Shown in pieces: positions 1 to 5,760 of a stretch of DNA of 6,751 nt; within the stretch, counting starts at the first letter, position 1, and every line of letters starts with the position of its first letter. Source of the DNA: an uncultured Eubacteriales bacterium (GTDB lineage Bacteria > Bacillota > Clostridia > Oscillospirales > Acutalibacteraceae); the NCBI GenBank assembly GCA_900320925.1, contig ONUD01000059.1, positions 1 to 6,751 on the forward strand. Direction: 5' to 3'. The notes beneath the pieces were generated by a model. It was not told where the DNA came from, made no database searches, and was given only the letters and a program-made list of their open reading frames with translations. Made by a program: the position numbers and the translations under genes.

Positions 1-581
1 GAACCCGGGCAAATGCCTGTATTACTGATCTGCACCGTACTGCCCAGACGGCTTGCCTCCCGTGCCGCCAGTGCGTCAATGACAATCACCGCACTCGGGT
101 GCATATGCTCCACCACACCGTTCAGCAATTCACTTACCTCTATCCCTGTCTGCCCTAATACACCCGGGGCAATGGCCGATACACTGCGGAGATTCTCTAA
201 CCCTGCACTGCGGGCAAATTCCCCTTGTATATGCCTGGTCGCCAGAATATACCGTATGCTTTCAGGCCCCAGTGCGTCAGGGGTGATATCTGTATTCCCC
301 AGTCCTGTTACCATAATCTCCCCTTCCTCCGGCAACAGCTTGGCAATTTCTTCCTTAATCACTTCTATCTCTTCCGTTACGCTTTCGACCGGCTCTGTCA
401 GCCGTCCTCCCTCTATCGTAATATACTCTCCCATCGGCTTCCCTATCAGCTTTGCCGCTTCTTTCTCCTTGATACAAATACGTGTGACTTTCAGCTTCCC
501 TTTTTGCAGCTCTTCTTTTTCTATCCCTTGCACTTCCTGCCCGATTTCACTCTCAATCGCTAAATCTGTCCGTATTGGCAT
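1..581 (-). CDS. gpr: Germination protease GPR (spore endopeptidase), N-terminal part
   Basis: GPR is an unusual aspartic-type endopeptidase, made as a zymogen in the forespore, which degrades the small acid-soluble DNA-binding proteins during germination. The minus strand encodes 193 residues from the ATG at 581-579, running off the left edge; full family members are roughly 320-370 residues. Visible family motifs are RTDLAIE (residues 4-10), GLGNTDITPDALGP (93-106), ATRHI (114-118), PGVLGQTGIE (139-148), VIVIDALAAR (165-174) and the start of the ISNTGICPG segment (185-193). D102 (TPDALGP) and D169 (IDALAAR) match the two aspartates considered catalytic in the Bacillus enzyme. The start is fixed by an in-frame TAA two codons upstream and a GGAAAGG-type ribosome binding site. 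The pro-sequence before the RTD/LA processing site is very short. In Bacillus this gene is transcribed by forespore sigma factors; no convincing such promoter was found here. Isoleucine ATA and arginine CGG codons are far commoner than in the plus-strand genes. Confidence 0.96.
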   Translation of the reverse strand, partial: MPIRTDLAIESEIGQEVQGIEKEELQKGKLKVTRICIKEKEAAKLIGKPMGEYITIEGGRLTEPVESVTEEIEVIKEEIAKLLPEEGEIMVTGLGNTDITPDALGPESIRYILATRHIQGEFARSAGLENLRSVSAIAPGVLGQTGIEVSELLNGVVEHMHPSAVIVIDALAAREASRLGSTVQISNTGICPG

Positions 582-585
582 ATCT

Positions 586-597
586 TACCACCCTTTC
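586..597 (-). promoter_or_regulatory. Ribosome binding site of gpr
   Basis: On the minus strand the sequence GGAAAGGGTGG lies a few bases before the ATG at 581. It is a modest Shine-Dalgarno match, but an in-frame TAA between it and the ATG makes the assigned start the only sensible one nearby. Confidence 0.6.
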
Positions 598-676
598 CTC
601 TTGATACTGCCCTTTTTATTCGGCAAATAATCAAAAAAATTCGCTTTTGTTTTGTGAATTACGTCAAAAATACTTG

Positions 677-705
677 TTGACAATCATTTGTCTTGAAAGT
701 ATAAT
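677..705 (+). promoter_or_regulatory. Consensus housekeeping (sigma-A type) promoter of the lipoprotein gene
   Basis: A perfect -35 box TTGACA (677-682) and a perfect -10 box TATAAT (700-705) are separated by exactly 17 bp. Transcription would begin around 711-713, leaving a leader of about 35 bases before the lipoprotein ATG. A match of 12 out of 12 predicts a strong constitutive promoter unless repressed. A short dyad, GACAA-tcat-TTGTC (679-692), overlaps the -35 box and spacer and could be an operator; that part is inference. Confidence 0.85.
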
Positions 706-735
706 TAGGTTTGGTTGAAATTTTAGTACTTTATC

Positions 736-742
736 GGGAGGA
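736..742 (+). promoter_or_regulatory. Ribosome binding site that sets the lipoprotein start
   Basis: GGGAGGA ends four bases before the ATG at 747. It decides between that ATG and the in-frame TTG at 711, which lies at the predicted transcription start and has no Shine-Dalgarno sequence. The ATG also opens directly into a lipoprotein signal peptide. Confidence 0.8.
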
Positions 743-746
743 TACC

Positions 747-2000
747 ATGAAAAAATTGCTGTCGGCACTTCTTGCCGTTTCTTCTTTGATGTCAGTCTTT
801 CTGCTTTCTGCCTGTGATGACGAAAAAACACCCGAGGAAAGCTCTCTTACTTCCGTTCAAAGCAGTGTCATGGAAGTTTCGAAAGCTTCCGAACCTCCTG
901 TGGAATCCTCTGCCGAAAGCAAGCCCGTTTCTAAAGCCAAAACACCTATCTCCGCCGCTCAACTGTCTCAAATGGAACTTGACCTGACCGAATATGTTAA
1001 GATTCCTGAATTTAACTCCTCCGCTCAGGCAATCAATGCCAAATCCGTTGCCAACGGCAAGAAAATTACCCTCATCTGCGATAATACTGACCTCTCTTAT
1101 ACCAAACTCGTTATCCAACAGTTCAAGGAAGCGGCTGATACCGCCGGCTTCCAAAAAGTTATCGTCCCGAAAACCAACGGTACACCCGCTGCTGTCAATG
1201 ATGCACTCAATTCCGCTGTCAATGATAAAGCAGATTTGATTATCATGTTTGGCAACATCCGCAAGGATGATGTGGCTACCAATATCGAGTATGCTCAGGC
1301 CAACGGTATACAGGTGATCTCCGCAGGCGGTGTCGGACTGGGGCAAAAGGACCATTTTGTGGATTATTCCATGCCTGTCAACTATCAACTCATCGGTCAG
1401 TGTCTTGCCGACTGGACGATTACCAAGAAAAAAGGCAAGGTGAATGCCCTTGCCGTCAACTGTACCGATTCTCTCCTGTCCAATGCCGTTGCCGCCGGCT
1501 TCCAAAAGGAATTTGACAACTATATTACCGATGCAACCGGCTACTGCACCGCTGTCAATGCCACTTCTGCCGAAATCGGCTCCTCTCTTGCCGACCAGAT
1601 CAAACAGGCTCTCCAAAAAGATGCTAATCTCAATTATATCGTTGTCTTTGAAGATGCCATGATCCCCGATGCCGTTAATGCCGTTGCTTCTCTCGGTAAG
1701 AAAATCCCTGTCATTGCCACCGGCGGTTCTGACCAGGCTTTCGATGCCGCTAAAAATTCCTCTCTGCAAATGCTTGTCGCTCAAAGCTTTGAATGGACCG
1801 CTTACGGCATGGTTGATTATGCCGTCCGTGTCCTTGCCGGTTCCTCTCTCCCCGAAGAACAGTTCCTTCCCTTCCGTATCCTGACCCCTGACAGCATCAG
1901 CAAGGATATTACCAATTTCGGCGGTCTTTCAGGTAACTTTAATCTCATCTGCTTCGGCTCTTATTTTGAATACGGCTACTCCTACCTCTGGCAAGGTTAA
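747..2000 (+). CDS. Substrate-binding lipoprotein, type 1 periplasmic-binding (sugar-binding-like) fold
   Basis: A 417-residue protein, probably anchored to the outer face of the membrane, where it would capture a small solute for an ABC importer or sensor. Residues 1-22 are a signal peptide (MKK, then a hydrophobic stretch) ending in the lipobox LSAC with the lipidated Cys at 23. Residues 24-75 are a Ser/Glu/Lys/Pro-rich flexible linker. From about residue 104 the pattern is that of ribose-binding-like proteins (Peripla_BP_4 type): KKITLICDNTD, an alpha helix with QQFKEAADTAGF, NDKADLIIMFGN, ANGIQVISAGG, the second-lobe GKVNALAVN, LNYIVVFEDAMIPDAVNAV, and KIPVIATGGSDQAF near 319-332. The ligand cannot be named from sequence. 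No permease or ATPase gene accompanies it; it is monocistronic, with its own consensus promoter and a terminator. Its codon choice (ATC/ATT for Ile, 1 ATA in 26) resembles the phage genes downstream and not gpr. It may be a host orphan binding protein or cargo of the phage element. Confidence 0.88.
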   Translation: MKKLLSALLAVSSLMSVFLLSACDDEKTPEESSLTSVQSSVMEVSKASEPPVESSAESKPVSKAKTPISAAQLSQMELDLTEYVKIPEFNSSAQAINAKSVANGKKITLICDNTDLSYTKLVIQQFKEAADTAGFQKVIVPKTNGTPAAVNDALNSAVNDKADLIIMFGNIRKDDVATNIEYAQANGIQVISAGGVGLGQKDHFVDYSMPVNYQLIGQCLADWTITKKKGKVNALAVNCTDSLLSNAVAAGFQKEFDNYITDATGYCTAVNATSAEIGSSLADQIKQALQKDANLNYIVVFEDAMIPDAVNAVASLGKKIPVIATGGSDQAFDAAKNSSLQMLVAQSFEWTAYGMVDYAVRVLAGSSLPEEQFLPFRILTPDSISKDITNFGGLSGNFNLICFGSYFEYGYSYLWQG

Positions 2001-2010
2001 GTTATTTTTA

Positions 2011-2042
2011 ACGGTGAATCTTAGATTCGCCGTTATTTTTTT
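2011..2042 (+). terminator. Intrinsic terminator of the lipoprotein gene
   Basis: AACGGTGAATC (2011-2021) pairs with GATTCGCCGTT (2025-2035), an 11-bp stem with a single G-T wobble and a TTA loop. It is followed by A and a run of six T (2037-2042). It lies 10 bases after the lipoprotein stop codon and should insulate the lipoprotein transcript from the phage genes. Confidence 0.9.
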
Positions 2043-2066
2043 GTGCAAAACAGAAAATTTTGTTTC

Positions 2067-2100
2067 AATTCGACCTCTACAGGTCGAATTTTTGCGTTTT
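2067..2100 (+). terminator. Second perfect hairpin with T-rich tail, upstream of the phage module
   Basis: AATTCGACCT (2067-2076) and AGGTCGAATT (2081-2090) form a perfect 10-bp stem around a CTAC loop, followed by TTTGCGTTTT. It could be a back-up terminator on the plus strand, although its T run is interrupted by GCG. Other possibilities are a repeated hairpin element or a protein-binding dyad at the element boundary. It lies only 25 bases before the small-terminase ribosome binding site, so it would also sit in the leader of any read-through transcript. Confidence 0.55.
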
Positions 2101-2114
2101 TGGGTGTATGGGTG

Positions 2115-2122
2115 AAAGGAGG
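2115..2122 (+). promoter_or_regulatory. Strong ribosome binding site in front of the small terminase
   Basis: AAAGGAGG is an excellent Shine-Dalgarno sequence, but there is no ATG, GTG or TTG at normal distance after it. The codon at the ideal 7-base spacing is ATC (2130). The first in-frame ATG is at 2148, 25 bases away. Confidence 0.7.
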
Positions 2123-2147
2123 TTTTCCCATCAGAAGAAAAAAATCA

Positions 2148-2414
2148 ATGACCGTGCGTGACGGTCTGGAAAAAATCGCTTTCGGAAAAGCCAATGATGC
2201 TGTCAAGCTGATGTTTGAACCAACGGACATTGACACTCTTGACCTCTTCCTTGTGGCAGAAATGAAGCTCACCAAAGACAAGTCCCTTGAAATCAAATTC
2301 TTTGACCGTCTGAAAGCACTTGAAAAACTGTCCGATACGGACGATCATCGTGTTTCTGACTTTTATGCCGCACTCCTTGACGGCGATAAGGAGAACAATC
2401 CCGATGAAGTTTGA
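2148..2414 (+). CDS. Probable small terminase subunit (TerS-like), 88 residues or 94 if started at ATC
   Basis: A small, charged, mostly helical protein directly before the large terminase and overlapping it by 11 bases, which is the usual place for the DNA-recognition subunit of the packaging motor. The segment EIKFFDRLKALEKLSD is like the helix found near the C-terminal half of many small terminases (a pattern resembling 'yDrLkALelL'). The protein is short for the role (PBSX-type small subunits are usually well over 100 residues) and no helix-turn-helix is obvious, so the assignment rests mainly on position. The start is uncertain: the ATG at 2148 is conservative, but the strong Shine-Dalgarno at 2115-2122 points to an ATC codon at 2130, which would add Ile/Met-Arg-Arg-Lys-Lys-Ser. 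The frame is also open further upstream through the hairpin at 2067-2090, without a supported start there. Confidence 0.65.
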   Translation: MTVRDGLEKIAFGKANDAVKLMFEPTDIDTLDLFLVAEMKLTKDKSLEIKFFDRLKALEKLSDTDDHRVSDFYAALLDGDKENNPDEV

Positions 2415-3657
2415 ACCGTTTTCTCCCAAACAACTTGCCGTTCTGCATTGGTGGCTTCCAAAGTCCTCTTACAGCTCCTTTGATGCTATCATCTGTGACG
2501 GTGCTGTACGCAGCGGCAAAACTCTCTGCATGAGCGTTTCTTTTATTGCCTGGGCAATGTTCTCCTTTCGTCAGGCGGGTCTGGCACTCTGCGGCAGGAG
2601 TGTCGCTTCCCTCAGAAGAAATGTCATTGCTCCTTTACTCCCTATCCTCAGAGAAATCGGCTTTGATGTCCATGAAAAAGTCTCTCAGAATCTCTTTGAA
2701 GTCCGTGCCGGCACTGTGACCAATACGTTTTATCTCTTTGGAGGGTACAACGAAACTTCTTCCTCTCTGATACAAGGTATCACCTTGTCAGGAATCCTCT
2801 TTGACGAGGTGGCTCTGATGCCTCGCTCTTTCGTGGAACAGGCCATGGCTCGCTGTTCGGTCAGCCGTTCAAAGCTCTGGTTTAACTGCAACCCTGAATC
2901 CCCTCAGCACTGGTTCTTCCGTGAATGGGTCAGCCGTGCCAAAGAAAAAAAGGCCTACTATCTCCATTTCACCATGGACGACAATCCTGCTCTTTCGCCC
3001 TCTATCCGTGAACGCTACCAAAATCTCTATTCGGGTGTCTTTTACGACCGCTTTATCCTTGGCAAATGGGTCGTGGCAGACGGACTCATCTATCCCTTTA
3101 TGACACAGCCCCATATGCTGTTTGATGTCCCTCCCGAAAAAGAGTTGGAACAATTCGCCGTTTCCTGCGACTACGGTACCGTCAATCCTGCTTCGTTCGG
3201 TCTGTGGGCTTTGTACCGCGGTGTCTGGTACAGAATTGACGAATATTACTACGATTCCCGCCGGCATCATCTCTCCCGAACCGATGAGGAACATTACACC
3301 GCTTTATGTGACCTCATCGGCGGCAGACAGGTTTCAGCTATCGTGGTTGACCCTTCGGCTGCCAGCTTTATCCAGGTTATCAAAAACCACGGTGACTACC
3401 CCGTCCTCCCTGCACAAAATGACGTGCTGGACGGTATCCGTCAAACTTCCTCTGCCCTCAAACGGCAAACCATCCGTATCTGCCGCACCTGCTCCGACTG
3501 TATCAGAGAATTTGCTCTCTACCGCTGGAAGCCTGACGGGAAAGATGCTCCCGTTAAAGAAAATGACCATGCCATGGATGATGTACGGTATTTTGTCACT
3601 TCCGTCCTCCTTCGGGACGAAGATGACTTCTTTGCCTTTGCATCTGACAGATTATAG
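2404..3657 (+). CDS. terL: Phage terminase large subunit, PBSX family
   Basis: A 417-residue packaging motor: an N-terminal ATPase that pumps DNA into the procapsid and a C-terminal RNase H-like nuclease that cuts the concatemer. The ATPase shows a Walker A-type P-loop GAVRSGKT (33-40), Walker B GILFDE (130-135, with D134 and E135), and the coupling motif WFNCNP (159-164) typical of PBSX-type terminases. Nuclease acidic residues are visible as D256 (SCDYGT), D316 (VVDPSAA) and D388/D392 (NDHAMDD). Length is normal for the family. The ATG at 2404 is chosen because AAGGAG stands 10 bases before it and the protein then begins with a typical 'FSPKQ' segment; the open frame reaches further upstream only as overlap with the small terminase. 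The stop TAG (3655-3657) lies inside the portal ribosome binding site, consistent with coupled translation. Confidence 0.95.
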   Translation: MKFEPFSPKQLAVLHWWLPKSSYSSFDAIICDGAVRSGKTLCMSVSFIAWAMFSFRQAGLALCGRSVASLRRNVIAPLLPILREIGFDVHEKVSQNLFEVRAGTVTNTFYLFGGYNETSSSLIQGITLSGILFDEVALMPRSFVEQAMARCSVSRSKLWFNCNPESPQHWFFREWVSRAKEKKAYYLHFTMDDNPALSPSIRERYQNLYSGVFYDRFILGKWVVADGLIYPFMTQPHMLFDVPPEKELEQFAVSCDYGTVNPASFGLWALYRGVWYRIDEYYYDSRRHHLSRTDEEHYTALCDLIGGRQVSAIVVDPSAASFIQVIKNHGDYPVLPAQNDVLDGIRQTSSALKRQTIRICRTCSDCIREFALYRWKPDGKDAPVKENDHAMDDVRYFVTSVLLRDEDDFFAFASDRL

Positions 3658-3666
3658 GAGGTGATC
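3656..3666 (+). promoter_or_regulatory. Near-perfect ribosome binding site of the portal gene, overlapping the terL stop
   Basis: AGGAGGTGATC is an 11-base complement of the 3' end of bacterial 16S rRNA and shares its first two bases with the TAG stop of terL. It is two bases from a TTG start at 3669 (7 bases from the GGAGG core), so very strong pairing may offset the weak start codon. Confidence 0.85.
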
Positions 3667-3668
3667 TA

Positions 3669-4808
3669 TTGGCTCGTTTTCGTTTCCCTTTTTCCCGCTC
3701 GTCTGACCTCAAAGTGCAGACCGCTGTTTCTGAACCGTATGACAGTACCTGTTCCTTCCTCAGCAACAGCCTTCCCACGCTCTTTGAAAGAAAACTCTAC
3801 AAGGCTCTCAAAGACAATGTTCCTATTGTAGATGCCGCTATTTCTAAAATTGTCCGTCTGATTGGCACCTTTACCGTTTCGACAGGAGTGGATACCCTTG
3901 ATGCCCAATTGCAGGACTTCTTTTGCAGTGTCCGTGTCAACGGCTGTGAAACCGGTATTCAAAGCTTCCTCTCCTGCTATCTCCAGCAGCTGCTTCTCTA
4001 TGGCACTGCTGTCGGTGAAATTGTCCCCGATGCCGCTCATCGCACTGTTGCCGCTCTCTACAATGCATCGCTGGACGACATTGAACTCTCTTCCGATGGC
4101 AATCCCTTTCAGGTGACCATCTGCACCGTTAACCAAAACGGTCAGAAATCCCCTGTGCCATACCCTGAACTCATACTGTGCAGTGCCATTATGACCGAAC
4201 CCGGACAAATTTACGGAACTTCCCTTCTCAAAGGACTTCCCTTTATCGGGGAGACCCTGCTCAAAATCTTTCACGCCATTGATACCAACTGGGAGAGAAT
4301 CGGCAATGTACGATTCGCCGTTTCCTACAAGCCCTCCGACAGCGAAAAACCTTTCTCCAAGGACAGAGCAAAACTCATTGCCGCTGAATGGAGCAAGGCC
4401 ATGAAAAGTACCCAGCCCAAAGATTTTATTACCGTCGGCGATGTCAGCATTAAAGTCATTGGTGCTGACAACCAGATCCCTGACAGCCATATCCCTGTCC
4501 GGCAACTGCTGGAACAAATGACTGCCAAACTCTCTATTCCGCCCTTTTTGCTCGGTCTTTCCTGGTCAAGCACCGAAAGAATGTCCTCCCAGCAGGCAGA
4601 TATTTTGACCAGTGAACTGGAGTACTACCGCCGTGTCCTTGATACCGTCATACGAAAAATCGTCAAGGTCTACTGCCAGCTCCACGGTATCCGTGCCGAC
4701 TGCAACATCAACTGGGACAATATCAATCTCCAAGATGAAGTCGAACTTGCCAGAGCAAGACTCCTCAATGCCCAAGCCCAAAAGCTGGAATCCCAAAGAA
4801 AGGAATGA
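3669..4808 (+). CDS. Phage portal protein
   Basis: A 379-residue protein starting at TTG. Portals form a dodecameric ring at one capsid vertex: the DNA entry channel, the terminase docking site and the nucleus of head assembly. Supporting features are the location between terL and the protease, 'NVPIVDAAISKIVRLIG' near residue 50, 'YGTAVGEIVPD' in the middle, 'YGTSLLKGLPFIGETLLKI', and a C-terminal half with 'IPPFLLGLSWSS' followed by long helices (QQADILTSELEYYRRVLDTVIRKI). It ends in a helical Ala/Gln/Lys/Glu-rich tail. It is on the short side for a portal (most are 400-550 residues). There is no ATG alternative with a ribosome binding site near the N-terminus. The TGA stop is followed after 4 bases by the protease ATG. 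Which portal subfamily it belongs to cannot be settled by eye. Confidence 0.88.
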   Translation: MARFRFPFSRSSDLKVQTAVSEPYDSTCSFLSNSLPTLFERKLYKALKDNVPIVDAAISKIVRLIGTFTVSTGVDTLDAQLQDFFCSVRVNGCETGIQSFLSCYLQQLLLYGTAVGEIVPDAAHRTVAALYNASLDDIELSSDGNPFQVTICTVNQNGQKSPVPYPELILCSAIMTEPGQIYGTSLLKGLPFIGETLLKIFHAIDTNWERIGNVRFAVSYKPSDSEKPFSKDRAKLIAAEWSKAMKSTQPKDFITVGDVSIKVIGADNQIPDSHIPVRQLLEQMTAKLSIPPFLLGLSWSSTERMSSQQADILTSELEYYRRVLDTVIRKIVKVYCQLHGIRADCNINWDNINLQDEVELARARLLNAQAQKLESQRKE

Positions 4809-4812
4809 TGCT

Positions 4813-5748
4813 ATGAACCACGATATTCGTGACGGAGAACTTGCCCTCATCAACCGCTATACCCGTCACCCCCTTGCCGAAAAAGAGGTTTATGCCTTTT
4901 CCGTCGTCCTCTGCGACAACGAAATCGACAGGGATTTTGAACGCTTCTCCGATGAGGCTCTTGACACTCTTGCCAAGCTGTTCGAAGGGGTCACGGGAAT
5001 CTCTGACCATGAACCCAAGTCCGCTAACCAGACTGCCAGAATCTTTTCCTGCAAGACGGAATCTCTGCCTGACCGCCTTACCTTTGACGGCCGTCCCTAC
5101 AAGCGTCTGACCGCAAGAGCCTATCTGCCTGTTTCCGATGCCTCTCAGGACATGATTCTTGCTCTCGAAAGCGGTATGAAAAAAGAGGTCAGTGTCGGCT
5201 GTGCCGTCAAAAAAAGAATCTGTTCTGTCTGCGGTAAGGACATTGCCCTCTGTCCTCATACCAAGGGCAGAACCTATGACAACCAGCTATGCTTTGTCAC
5301 GCTTGACGAACCTGTGGATGCCTATGAATGGTCCTTTGTCGCCGTTCCTGCCCAACGTTCCGCAGGCGTTACCAAACATTTTTTACCGAAAGGAGTCCCT
5401 TCCATGAATCTTGAACAAAAACTGTTCAGCGGAGAAGAACAGGCTTTCTCCGCTGAGGAGGTGCGGCAGTTGGCAGAACAGTTCCGCTCCCTCCGTCAAA
5501 AAGCCGCCGATGGGGATTATTACCGCTGTTCCCTGCTCAAAGAACTGGATATGCTTGCGGCAGTGGCTCTGCCGGAACTCCCCGACAGTACCCTGCAAAA
5601 AATGACCGATTCTCTCTCCGTGTCACAGCTTGATGAACTGGTCAAGGTCTTTCGTGCCAAGGCGGCCGATGTACTGCCGCCTGTGCCACAGCTTTGCAGG
5701 GAGGATAAAAAATCCGTATCCGCCAACTCACTCTACCAGAATATATAA
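4813..5748 (+). CDS. Prohead maturation protease fused to C-terminal scaffold domain
   Basis: A 311-residue protein. The N-terminal ~190 residues fit the herpesvirus-assemblin-like phage prohead serine protease family, which trims scaffold and capsid proteins during head maturation. The catalytic candidates are H66 (GISDHEP), S127 (KKEVSVGC) and an acidic residue in DAYEWSFVAVPA (E172). A cysteine/histidine cluster follows the serine: C137, C140, C147 and H149 (CSVCG, then CPH), a likely small metal-binding insert. Residues ~198-311 are charged and helical with heptad-like stretches and suit a scaffold or delta-like domain. An internal ATG at residue 198 with its own ribosome binding site probably expresses that part separately. 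The start at 4813 follows GAAAGGA with an 8-base gap; two other ATGs at 4805 and 4808 are out of frame. The TAA stop (5746-5748) overlaps the next gene's ribosome binding site. Confidence 0.85.
   Translation: MNHDIRDGELALINRYTRHPLAEKEVYAFSVVLCDNEIDRDFERFSDEALDTLAKLFEGVTGISDHEPKSANQTARIFSCKTESLPDRLTFDGRPYKRLTARAYLPVSDASQDMILALESGMKKEVSVGCAVKKRICSVCGKDIALCPHTKGRTYDNQLCFVTLDEPVDAYEWSFVAVPAQRSAGVTKHFLPKGVPSMNLEQKLFSGEEQAFSAEEVRQLAEQFRSLRQKAADGDYYRCSLLKELDMLAAVALPELPDSTLQKMTDSLSVSQLDELVKVFRAKAADVLPPVPQLCREDKKSVSANSLYQNI
5389..5395 (+). promoter_or_regulatory. Internal ribosome binding site inside the protease gene
   Basis: AAAGGAG, 8 bases before the in-frame ATG at 5404. In the protease reading it merely encodes part of 'LPKGVPS', a linker-like stretch between the two domains, where such a signal could be maintained without cost to the fold. 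Confidence 0.65.
5404..5748 (+). CDS. Nested in-frame scaffold protein (internal start of the protease gene)
   Basis: AAAGGAG (5389-5395) precedes an in-frame ATG at 5404 by 8 bases, the same quality as the real gene starts of this operon. The product would be 114 residues, identical to the C-terminal third of the protease protein: charged, Glu/Gln/Leu-rich, helical, with no catalytic residues. This is the arrangement known from lambda C/Nu3, where the scaffold is the C-terminal, separately initiated part of the protease. No other scaffold gene exists between portal and capsid genes, which supports the reading. That the protein is really made is inference. Confidence 0.6.
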   Translation: MNLEQKLFSGEEQAFSAEEVRQLAEQFRSLRQKAADGDYYRCSLLKELDMLAAVALPELPDSTLQKMTDSLSVSQLDELVKVFRAKAADVLPPVPQLCREDKKSVSANSLYQNI

Positions 5749-5753
5749 GGAGG
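5747..5753 (+). promoter_or_regulatory. Ribosome binding site of the decoration-like gene, overlapping the protease stop
   Basis: AAGGAGG begins within the TAA stop codon (TAAGGAGG) and stands 7 bases before the ATG at 5761. The overlap suggests ribosomes finishing the protease/scaffold frame reinitiate here. Confidence 0.8.
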
Positions 5754-5760
5754 TCTTTTC

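Noticed and set aside
13..630. 205-residue plus-strand open frame
   Set aside because: It is the antisense shadow of gpr, whose minus-strand product shows unmistakable family motifs; the plus-strand product is Ser/Pro/Ile-rich with no recognisable domain.
613..642. Possible forespore sigma-G promoter for gpr on the minus strand (GAATT ... CGAATAA)
   Set aside because: The boxes match the consensus poorly and the spacing is about 15 bp, so it is not reported as a feature although such a promoter is expected biologically.
1141..1507. 16-bp direct repeat CCGCCGGCTTCCAAAA at 1141-1156 and 1492-1507 in the lipoprotein gene
   Set aside because: Both copies encode AGFQK in corresponding helices of the two lobes; the internal pseudo-symmetry of this fold plus uniform codon choice explain it better than a mobile or regulatory repeat.
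792..1784. 330-residue minus-strand open frame antisense to the lipoprotein
   Set aside because: It arises because the plus-strand gene rarely uses TTA, CTA or TCA codons. The product has no recognisable domain, and the plus-strand protein has a signal peptide, lipobox and clear fold.
2041..2069. Possible promoter for the phage module (TTGTGC, 17 bp, TTCAAT)
   Set aside because: Only 3 of 6 and 4 of 6 matches, and it overlaps the T tail of the terminator and the hairpin arm.
2043..2147. Longer small-terminase start at GTG 2043 or GTG 2112
   Set aside because: Neither has a ribosome binding site, and the longer frame would translate through the perfect hairpin and the strong Shine-Dalgarno at 2115-2122.
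3666..4517. 283-residue minus-strand open frame antisense to the portal gene
   Set aside because: Same codon-bias cause; it has no recognisable domain and faces against a tightly coupled operon.
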